This document shows, piece by piece, positions 34,094-43,363 of a DNA stretch of 64,000 bases. A program made the position numbers and the translations under genes. Origin of the DNA: Ditylenchus dipsaci (Eukaryota > Nematoda > Chromadorea > Rhabditida > Anguinidae); the NCBI GenBank assembly GCA_004194705.1, contig SADC01001112.1, positions 186,001 to 250,000 of the forward strand, in the 5' to 3' direction. The notes beneath the pieces were generated by a model. That model had not been told where the DNA came from. It did not search any database and saw only the letters and a program-made list of their open reading frames with translations. Position 1 is the first letter of the stretch, and the number at the start of each line of letters is the position of its first letter.

Positions 34094-36438
34094 TTACACA
34101 ACAAATATGTTTTCTTCCAACCATTTGTTGCGGAATTTGTGTGTAGGGTCATGTAGTTCGACTTGTTCTCTCCATTCTGGGTACTTAGGCAACAAAGGCA
34201 AGTACTGTTCAGGTTTCAATGTGTATAGTTTGCCCCAATGAGGAATTGGGTTAAATGGAGCCAATGCAGCTTCAATCTTCGGCAGAAGAGCCATAACTTG
34301 ATCCAATTTAGGTTGCCAACTGAAGTGGATAGCCATTGTGGTTTTTTTGTATTGAGGGCTCATCCAGAGCTCGTCCTTCTCTGTGATTCGGAACAAAGCC
34401 ACATAGACCACTGCGTTGATTTCAGCACTTAGGGTTTGCAGAGCTTTCAAGGCCGGCACAAAGTCATCAAAGTCCACATAGTATTCAGACTGGGTTTGCT
34501 GACCCTCTTGGCCAGATAGCCCAAGATCATAGTCAGTTAACCTCTCATAATAAGGCCCTACTATGCCCATTTGAGGAACTACATAAGTGGGCGGAAGAGC
34601 AGCAATCGGGCTAGATTGAGCTGTGGCTGCAGGTGCACCATACAGTTGACTTACATTACCATATGCATTTACTCCATTACTATCCACTTTGGTAGTTATC
34701 CAGACTTGATCTAGCACTCCAGGTGTCCCAAAAGTACTCCACATATTGATGGCGTAGCCTGAGTGGGTTATGTTGTAGAGTTGGGTGTCAAGCACGGACA
34801 TGTCCATGCTAAAAAGCAGCAAAGTTAATGTTGTCTATTATGATTTATTGATATTATATTAGTATAGTTGTCGTGATATCTAAAAAATAAATTATTAGAG
34901 GACCTCGAGAGGAAAACACTTGCACTGTGAATTTCACATACTTCTATTTGTATTTTATTAAAAAATTAAAGAAATCGTAAATCTTAGACTCATCGTATTT
35001 TCTCTAATAAGCCACCCGGGTGGCTTTTTTTCAATCCCTGAAATATCAAAAGATAGGAATCGCTTGTGTGCCCACTCCCATTGGACTCCCATGATGGGAG
35101 TTGAGAAAATGCAATACAGCGTCGCAAAATACTTTTTTCTGCCCCAAATATACTTCTTTTTGTCCAAAATTTACTTTGTTCTGTCTCATTTTCCCGCCAA
35201 GAAATATTTGGGACAGAATGAAAAGTAAGTTAGGGTTAAAAAGAGGTACATTTGGTAGACAAAAAAGTAAAAATTTGGGACAGAAAAAAAATATTTGGGA
35301 CAATGAAAGCAATGCCCGTCGAGGAGGTGGTCTATTAGAGCATGATGGCCTTTTAGAGTATATACGGTATTTTATCAGGAGCACTCTCGAGCTGTGTTTA
35401 TGACTACCTGGTTTTGAAATTCACAATTCAAATAAATAACTCACTTCTCAAAAACGTTGATAGCCAAATTATAAGTAGGCTGCGCCTGCAATGTCACTTG
35501 TGTAACTATGCCTAAAGCTCCAAGGCCAACTGTAGCCGCAGCCAATTCAGTGTCATTTTGACCTTTGCTGTACTGCACAACACTGCCATCTGCTAGCACC
35601 ATTTGAAGACCTAACACCTGAGTAGCCAGATTTCCAATACCTGCTCCACTGCCATGCACTGCAGTATTAATAGCTCCAGCTATGGAGATCTCTCCCAATG
35701 AGGCCATCATAGGTATAGCCAGTCCAATGGACTGCAAGAAGGGGATCAGATCAGTGTAGGTGATACCTGCCTGGACAGTTACTGAGGGCACTGAGGGATC
35801 CACACTCAAAATTAAATTCATATGCACCAAACATATCAGAGTGTCATTGGTGTTTGCGATTTCACTAAAACTGTGTCGAGTGCCCACTGGACGGATCTTG
35901 CCTTTGCACTCCTTGACCAATTGCTGAACTCCAGCTGTAGTGGTCGGGTACTTGATATCTTGTGTGCTGAAATTGAAATTGCCACCCCAGTTCAGAAGCG
36001 GTGCGCGGCAGCCTGGGCAGCTATCTGGGGCCTGGGTAGTTGGTGTAGACCCATTTGGCTTAATGCTGGTAGCGGGTCCATTGGAGCTTGATGCACCTGG
36101 CTTCGCAGTGCTAGAGCTAGGATTTGCAGTAGTGGATGCACTAGAGCTGGATCCAGATGGCTTGGTGCTACCGCTTGACTTCTTAGTAGTAGAACTGGAT
36201 TTAGGTGTTGTACTTGATGACGGTGTGGTACTACCAGCTCTAGGTGTTGCCCTCACAGTAGGAGTTGGCTTTTTTGTAGTAGGTCGTCCAAATATAAAAG
36301 ACCATGAAATAGGAACTTTATTGGAGGAAATCCAGGAATATTAACAACATGCTGAGAAGCGCCTTCACGGCTTACAGCCTGAGCCTCTAACAAGGTCACT
36401 AAACAGAGACTAAGCAGGCTTATCAAAACAAATTTCAT
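34094..36438 (-). CDS. Secreted FAD-dependent alditol-oxidase-like enzyme, copy A
   Basis: Exons 35445-36438 and 34094-34808 (complement), phase-2 GT-AG intron of 636 nt. Signal peptide MKFVLISLLSLCLVTLLEAQ, then a Ser/Thr/Pro-rich linker of about 110 residues, CPGC, and an FAD_binding_4 fold (NWGGNFNFSTQ, VRPVGTRHSFSE, SIAGAINTAVHGSGAGIGNL) with a C-terminal ALO-type domain ending PHWGKLYTLKP and LDPTHKFRNKWL. The His of GTRHSF corresponds to the covalent-FAD His of Streptomyces AldO. Expected chemistry: alditol or related polyol plus O2 to aldose plus H2O2, probably extracellular. One base is missing near 36315 (AAGTTCC here, AACTTCCC in copy B); restoring it gives 569 aa. Unlike copy B there is no intron at the linker/domain border. 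Confidence 0.85.
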
Positions 36439-36490
36439 CTTGAGAGCTGAAAAGCTGACAAGATTATGGTTGAACGTCGTCTCAATCCAC

Positions 36491-36499
36491 CTATTTATA
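36491..36499 (-). promoter_or_regulatory. TATA box of oxidase copy A
   Basis: TATAAATAG on the minus strand, 53 bases upstream of the ATG. Same sequence and distance in copy B. Confidence 0.75.
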
Positions 36500-36579
36500 A
36501 GTGAAAAAAAGGTGCATAAAGGCAGGGTTACTATCGGGTGAAAATATATTTTTATTTTTGCGAAAAATATGTTTTGGTT

Positions 36580-36960
36580 TGATAAGGAAGAGGTGGACTG
36601 AAAATGTTGGGCCAGCTGTAGGTCGGTTTTTACGCTCGTCCTGCAGTAGTAGCACTTATCCGCCTTTAGTTAGCGTTCTGAATATAATTGATCATGGGTT
36701 TTCTGTGTTTACTCAACTGTAGGGCAGGTTATTCACTGGTCTGGGCTTAGGCTTTTAAGTAAACCTTATTATTCTGCTAAATGTTTTGCTAGGAAACTTT
36801 TTTTATTCTGTGAATTTGTGGTGTTTTGCAGTATTTGACTTCGAAATTTTGATTTGCTCTTCATTTGCTGAGTTTGTTGACATTGACGCAGGAACTCATC
36901 GAGTTATTTGCTTATATTAGAGTTTGCTCTGGTGGCTGTATGAAGTGGCATAAAAAATTT
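36580..36960. repeat. Upstream duplication shared by oxidase copies A and B
   Basis: Homologous over about 400 bases to 46435-46815 (shared words include AAAATGTTGGGCCAGCTG, GCAGTAGTAGCACTTATC and CTCAACTGTAGGGCAGGTTA). It shows that the duplication included the 5' flank. Confidence 0.85.
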
Positions 36961-37320
36961 AGTTTTTGGCCGATGGGATGTTGCGAAGTTTCACAAAAAT
37001 TGTTCAAAATTAGTTTTTCTGACTTAAAAAATTGAATACAAAAAAAGCTTGTTGCAATGAAATTAAAAACTCGAAAATCACGTGCAACGACCAGTGTTGT
37101 TCCAGTGCCGGCGCTGCTTCGGCAAAAAACAGCGCCGGCGCTAAAGAAAAATTTCTATCGGCGCCGGCGCTAAAATTTTTGGCCCGGAGCTGTTTTTTAA
37201 ACAGCTATGATTCTGGAGCTTTTCCCAAAATTTAACTGCCAATATCGAAAAAAACAATTTTTATAATTTAAGTCGCAATATTTGAGTTTTTATGCAGCCT
37301 TTTTTTTCAATTTCTAGTTT
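36961..37320. other. No gene; GC palindrome GCCGGCGC
   Basis: CAGTGCCGGCGCTGCTTCGG faces AAAACAGCGCCGGCGC at 37100-37180; a related word is at 41580-41630. No exon. Confidence 0.5.
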
Positions 37321-37714
37321 TACAGTCAAACCTCTCTACTATGGCACCCCAAAAGTTCGTTCCCGCCTTGGGTCCGACACTTTTTTTAACCGAATTTTCA
37401 AAGTCTTTTATCCATTCTGTTTTGACAGTCTGGTCCAAATATCGTAAGGATTCCGATTTTGCCGATCGTTTTCAGAATTATAAAGAAAATTCTTCTAAAA
37501 AAGCAAAAACTCAGTTGAAAAACAGGAAAATTCAAAAATTTCTGTTTTTAAGCTGAGTTTTTGCTTTTTTAGAAGAATTTCTTTATAATTCTGAAAAACG
37601 ATCGGCAAAATCGGAATCCTTACGATATTTGGGACCAGACTGTCAAAACAGAAATGGCATAAGCCTTAAAAATAGAGGTAAAAAAGTGTCGGACCCAAGG
37701 CGGGAACGAACTTT
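37321..37714. repeat. pogo/Tc1-like MITE, CTACTATGGCACCCC variant
   Basis: Starts TACAGTCAAACCTCTCTACT. Arms carry AAAAGTTCGTTCCCGCCTTG and its complement and fold on a central AAAAAGCAAAAACTCAG pair. The right outer end is eroded. Confidence 0.8.
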
Positions 37715-37828
37715 AAAAATTTATGGATATAATTTTTTTCGTAAACCAAATGTGGATTACTTTATTAACTTTATTGACTTTCCAACCTTTGAAATATCCC
37801 CATCCCACTAGTTGTCCAAAACTTATCA

Positions 37829-38088
37829 TACCGTATTTCCTCGAATTTCTCGACACCCCCCCCCCTCTGATTCCTCACCCCCTAACTTCAAGTGGTCTGA
37901 AATTTCATTTTTCATTTACTGTTTGAGCTGTGTGAAAAGTGCCTGAGAGGGATTTTAAAAAACTAACAGGCACTTTTTACACAGCTCAAACAGTGAATGA
38001 AAAAACAGAAATTTCTGGCCACTTGAAGTTTGTAAAAATCGCATGCCCTAATTACTTCCCCGGGGGAGAAGTTAGAGGAAATACGGTA
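37829..38088. repeat. TACCGTATTTCCTC-family MITE, CGAATTTCTCGACACC variant
   Basis: TACCGTATTTCCTCGAATTT at left, GAGGAAATACGGTA at right, inner inverted TGTGTGAAAAGTGCCTG pair. Confidence 0.8.
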
Positions 38089-38620
38089 AATCGATTCAGG
38101 CCCGAATCTCATAAAATTAAAATTTTTGTAAATATCACGGTTTTCAGCCTATTTTTTGGTTTTAAATGAAAAATATGTGAATATTTGTATTTCATTTTAA
38201 ATTTCCTGTAACAATTATGAAAATTGTACTGCATAAAATATACTGTTAATAAAAATACAGAACTTTTGTGAATTTTGTAATTATTATTTTGCTTATTATT
38301 ATTTTGAATCATTTTGCAAAAACAAATTATCAACCGCCGGAACAACACTGGTAACGACAATTTGGTTTTTTACAACAAATGTGAAATTTTCGTTATTTTT
38401 GGCTGGATGCTGATGCTGGAATAATAAAAGCGTTTTATCCGTGCATTTCATTTAAGATTCCGAGTTCTTGGAATATTTTGGCAATATATTAGAACGCTCT
38501 CAAAGCTTACAGAAAAAAAATTTTTCACAAAATCATGCCAAAAAGTAAATTAAAAAACCTGAACCTAAGCCAGCAAAGAGCATCATGAAATCTGTTTTTT
38601 CATCTTCCTATTAGGGACCT

Positions 38621-38783
38621 TGTTGTGTTCTTGAGAGCTGAGAGAGATAGCAGAGCGAACCAACAAGATAATTTATAACGGACGAACGAATGATAACGAT
38701 TGATGACAGAGCGACACGAGTCAACAGAAGACTCGATGTCGTGTCGAGACAATAACAGATACGAATAACACTTCCACACAACA
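38621..38783 (-). repeat. LTR (3' in element orientation)
   Basis: Begins TGTTGTG and ends CACAACA. Confidence 0.9.
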
Positions 38784-40628
38784 TCTCCCCCTTAGCTAAA
38801 GATCCCCATGAGATAGATGAAAGAACGATTGAATTTAGATATGAAGATAGGTGCCCGAACTAGACTACTTAAAGGCGAGCCAGACCAAAAGAGTGGGACA
38901 CCCTCCAAGCAACTAGAACTAGACTACTTAGGCGAGCAGACCTTAGAGGAGTTGCTTGGGATAGAGTTTTAGATATTTTAGAGTCGAAAGATATGAGGAC
39001 CTAGCAGAGAGAGGAGACTTACAAAAGTGGAGACATGAGATAGAGGACGATAGATGAATTGATTCCTTTGTAGAGCCAGATTCTTGAGAGTCGCTTCATT
39101 GGATCCAAATGCTTCACCAGGCTGGATGCTGAGCACTTGTCTGGCTGGCGAGGTCGAGCAGAGCGACGGATGACTTGAGTTACAGAAGAGTCAGGCGAAA
39201 TTGATTGAGCGGCTTCGGCATCGTATTTCGGACCACCAAGGCTGTCGAGGAGGACAGAGCGATGAACCATTTGAGCAGAGAAGAGAGCGCGATGACTTGT
39301 AGAGAGGAGTTTCCACTTCAGTCTTATCCGCCAAGGGCTGTTGATGTCTGAGAGAGCGACGCAGCACTGGAGCCACAGAAAGCGCGGCAGAGTTTGATAG
39401 AGAGAGCTTCCATTTGAGTCTGATCCACCGAGCTGTTGATGTCTGGATGAGCGACGCAGCACTGGAGCCACAGAAGAGCGCGGCAGAGTTCGGCAGAGAG
39501 CACTTGCATTTGAGTTGATCCATAAAGCTGAGAAGAGCGCACTTGAGAGATTTGGCAAGATTGAAGACAGATGAGGATTAGAATTGATTATTAGAAGAGT
39601 AGAGTGCCCGGAGACTTGTCGCTTGAGTTCGGCATTATCCAGAGTTTTCCACCACGTCGGGATCGCTGCATCAACTGAGAAATCGGAAGCTTGAGCAGTG
39701 GCTTGATGAAAGCCATGGTCGACCAGATCGAAGAGAGCGCACTGAGTGATGACTTGAGTTGACAGGAGCTTAGAGTCTTAGATATTTGCCAAGTTGAGTC
39801 GAATTGTTTCTTCGATTGTATTGAGACCAGCGAAGCAGGAGGCACTGGAGAGGAGAGCCACAGTAAGTGGAGTACCATTGAAGCAGAGAGAGAAGAGAGG
39901 CAGTTACTTTCCTGTGAGAGAGATTGATGATCCTCCACTTCGCACACGCAGGCTTTTCATTGATGCTGTTTGACGGAATGGCACTGAGAGCGGAAAGCAG
40001 GAGCAGCACAAAGAGCGCGGCAGAGTTGAGATTCGCTTGAGAGGAGTCTTTGAACATTTGAGTTCAGAGATGATCACTTGTCGATTTGCATCAGAAATGA
40101 GGATGAGCACCGCATAGCACCCAGCTTTTTCTGAAGCATGAGGCAGATGAAGCAGGCAGGCTTCATAGATGACCAGACGGAGTGTTTCCACCACTTCCGC
40201 ATATGGCTTTTCATAGGCACCTTTCGGCTGGACTGCATCAGCATATTTCCTGAAATCGCACTCGGAAAGTTTACCAATTAAGAGTCTGACCTTCGATTCA
40301 TCAGGAAGAGAGGCACCATCTTTTCAAGAGCACTGAATAGCGGGCATACCATTTGTCGAAGGTGAAGTCTTCCATGGGTTGTAGACGAACATTTCATCGA
40401 GCAGAAAGCGATGAGACCAATTGTAGAGAACTGTTTGCAGAGTTGTTTCCTTGGCCACCAAGGGCATTGTCACCTTGAGGATTGAGAGCTGCACCACCAC
40501 CAAAGGCCTGGAACATTTTTTCGAGAGATTGGCGAGGAGCTGATTTTACTGAGCTAGATTTTGATTTTGCTGAGCTTGAGCATCCATAATTGCTTTAAAC
40601 TGGTCCAAATCCATTTGACTGCGCCAAT

Positions 40629-40790
40629 TGTTGTGTTCTTGAGAGCTGAGAGAGATAGCAGAGCGAACCAACAAGATAATTATAACGGACGAACGAATGA
40701 TAACGATTGATGACAGAGCGACACGAGTCAACAGAAGACTCGATGTCGTGTCGAGACAATAACAGATACGAATAACACTTCCACACAACA
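40629..40790 (-). repeat. LTR (5' in element orientation)
   Basis: Same termini; one T shorter (GATAATTATAACG versus GATAATTTATAACG). Confidence 0.9.
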
Positions 40791-41001
40791 GACCTCAAGT
40801 AGTGTCTTTTTCGAAAACTTTGTTGAGAAGTATTTTTGCAGATTCGAGTAGAGAACCCGAGATTTCTAGATGAAGTACTGCCCATTTTAAGATTTCACTT
40901 TAAAAAATTCGGATACAGAGTTAGAAGTTCCCGAAAAACTATGATACTTTTGTCATAAATCGATTCAGGCCCAAACCTCATAAATTAAAATGTTTGTTAA
41001 T

Positions 41002-41429
41002 AAAGTCGAGTCCCGCTAACCCGGCACCCCAAAAAGTTCGTTCCCGCCTTGGGTCCGACACTTTTTTAACCCAATTTTCGAAGTATTTTTCAATTGTGTT
41101 TTTTACAGTCTGATAGCAAATATCGTGAGGATTCGATTTTGCCGATCGTTTTTCAAACACCTAATATTTTGGCTCTAAAAGACCAAAACCCCGCTAACCC
41201 GGCACCCTTTTTAAAAATATGGTGCCGGGTTAGCGAGGTTTTGGTCTTTTAGAGCCAAAGATATTAGGTTTTTGAAAAACGATCGGCAAAATCGGAATCC
41301 TCACGATATTTGCTATCAGACTGTAAAAACACAATTGAAATAAATACTTCGAAAATTGGGTTAAAAAAAGTGTCGGACCCAAGGCGGGAACGAACTTTTT
41401 GGGTGCCGGGTTAGCGGGACTCGACTGTA
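41002..41429. repeat. pogo/Tc1-like MITE, GCTAACCCGGCACCC variant
   Basis: Left GTCGAGTCCCGCTAACCCGG and right CCGGGTTAGCGGGACTCGAC flanked by TA. A second GCTAACCCGGCACCC pair sits at the centre of the fold. Confidence 0.9.
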
Positions 41430-42470
41430 TCATGGTTTTCAGCCTAATTTCGGACTCTCTCGTGTTATACGTTATTTCGAGTTTCAAAAATTGTATGGGG
41501 TATTTTTTCACATATTACACTTATGCTAATCAGTTAAGTTAAAATCGATTAAGTGCTGATAGGGTGGAATTAGGGCGCCAACGCCGGCGCCAGGTTCTTC
41601 AAAATTTTGAAAAGCCCTGTGCCGGCGCTGGGCCTTTTTTACGAAACATGCAAGTATAGTGTAATATGTGAAAAAATACCCATACAATTTTGGAAACACA
41701 AAATAATGTATAACACGAGAGAATCCAACATAGGCTGAAAAGCATGATACCAATATCATTTTTTCGGGAACTTTTCTCTTTCTTGGCTGCTGCTATAAAT
41801 GGATGAAGTAAAAAGATCTCAAAGCGACGATTGATTGCGATCGCCAACTGGTGAAGTGTGGTGAGTCGGTGTTAATACTCTGGGATACTCGTTCTTAAAG
41901 TGCTCTTATCGCCTATTTGGACGTTCCTTCTTGTTATTGTCCTTCTGATTGTGACGATTAGTCGAATAAAATGTAACTTTAAAGGAGCATGCCCGTGCCC
42001 GACACGGAGAAAAGGCGGGACCATCACTTTTTTCTTTCTCGATCAAGTTTCACATGCATACGCATTCAGATCTTTTAAGTTTTCTGCCTAGTTTTTAAAA
42101 GTAGTATAGGGTCATTAATATTATATTTGATGCAAAACGAGTGAAAAATAGAACGATTCGAAAAAAATTGCTGGTCCCCGCCTTAACTTTTTAAAACGCA
42201 CGGGCATGCCCCTTTAATAGTTTTCTTAACGTTTCGTTCAGCAATTCCGAGCGACTTAGATTGTAGGTATGGGTGTTGTTTTCAGAAACACTATAGCAAC
42301 CAAGCTCCGAGATTTTCTAGTTTATTTTTATAATGGAGATAATCTGGCTCATTATGTGTTGGAGGTCTCCCGAGAAAAACATGCTTTGGTCCCCCATTGT
42401 TTTTTTTTCAAAAAAAATCTATTCATTTTTTTCAGCTTATTTTTGGTCTAAATTATATTTTTAATATATT
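41430..42470. other. No gene supported
   Basis: Inverted CATATTACACTTATG / TAGTGTAATATGTG pieces and a GCCGGCGCTGGGCC palindrome (41575-41635). A hydrophobic plus-strand frame at 41900-42091 lacks splice context. GGCATGCCCCTTT and GGTCCCCC words mark MITE debris. Confidence 0.4.
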
Positions 42471-42585
42471 ACAGTCAAACCTCGGTCATACTCCACCTAA
42501 ATATGCTGTATTTGGCTGAGTTTGGCCTATTCTTACTTACCCTGAAGCCGATCCCTGGGTGACTTATAACCGAGGTTTGACTGTA
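42471..42585. repeat. Short pogo/Tc1-like MITE, GGTCATACTCC variant
   Basis: ACAGTCAAACCTCGGTCATA and TATAACCGAGGTTTGACTGT, 115 bp between TA dinucleotides. Confidence 0.85.
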
Positions 42586-43363
42586 CGATGTAATTCACTG
42601 ACCATTATAGGCTTATATTCAATTTTAATGCTTGCAAGGAAATAAATTTCTCTATTTAAATAATTTATTTTTTGTATACAAAAATAAATCTTTTTTCATA
42701 ACATTTATTGCATCAGAAATCTATTTTTCCATTAAGTTGCTGGATAAGTGCAAAAAAATAGATGAATAATTTTTTTCAAAAAAATAAAATTCTGTTAAAA
42801 GGGCAATGCAACACAGTTGACCCACGTTGCTCTGGTCCTAAAAGGAGCACTTCCATAAGAGAGAATACGAAAATTTTAAAAAAGTTAAACGAAAGTACGA
42901 CAAGTAAACCAACAAATTATATGAATTAAACTAGAAGTGCCAAACAATAAATTGTTGATGTATAAATTGATAGAATATAGAGAGTGAATTACTTATCATC
43001 ATATGTCATTACGCAACGAAAATGCCAATATTTTTGTGCCCGCCAATTCAAAAATTATCTTAATTATTGATCTTCTGTTCGGATTTTTCAACTTGATTTC
43101 TAATAAAACAAGGCCTAGAATTTAATCAGAATTAAATTCAGAAAAATTTATAAAGCCAAAAAAAAGGAATTTGAATGGTAAAAATCTTGTTCAAAGGACC
43201 ATTTCATGGCAGAAATATTTTTTTCGTGGCACGTTTCAGATTTTTTGCAAATCAAATCGATTATAATTTTTTTTAAATGATAAAACAAAAAAGTATTTTG
43301 CGACAAGAAACAGGTTCTTTTGGCAAAAATAGGTAATCCTAGAAAATTGTATTTTCTCTCTGT
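42586..43363. other. No gene; 3' flank of oxidase copy B
   Basis: Includes one arm (43018-43145) of the MITE family seen at 1209-1446. Confidence 0.45.

Larger units (their letters stand above)
38621..40790 (-). mobile_element. Non-autonomous Ty3/gypsy-type LTR retrotransposon
   Basis: LTRs at 38621-38783 and 40629-40790 are identical except for one T. The element is flanked by the 5-bp duplication GACCT (38616-38620, 40791-40795). Read on the minus strand, the primer site starts TTGGCGCAGTC next to the 40629 LTR and a polypurine tract AAGGGGGAGA precedes the 38783 LTR. A degraded gag begins MDLDQFKAIMDAQAQQNQ and includes EDFTFDKWYARYS, KVRLLIGKLSECDF and EKPYAEVVETLRLVIYEA. The rest (38790-39560) is tandem ~105-bp repeats. 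There is no protease, RT or integrase, so mobility would depend on another element. Confidence 0.9.

Noticed and set aside
4584..36438. Programmed ribosomal frameshifting to explain the broken frames
   Set aside because: The ten sites share no slippery motif or downstream structure and one missing base explains each.
39019..40057. Minus-strand frames of 95-179 codons
   Set aside because: They lie within the LTR element and come from its tandem repeats and decayed gag, not from a host gene.
41900..42091. Hydrophobic plus-strand frame (LLSPIWTFLLVIVLLIVTI)
   Set aside because: No acceptor, signal-peptide context or continuing exon; may be chance in AT-rich DNA.
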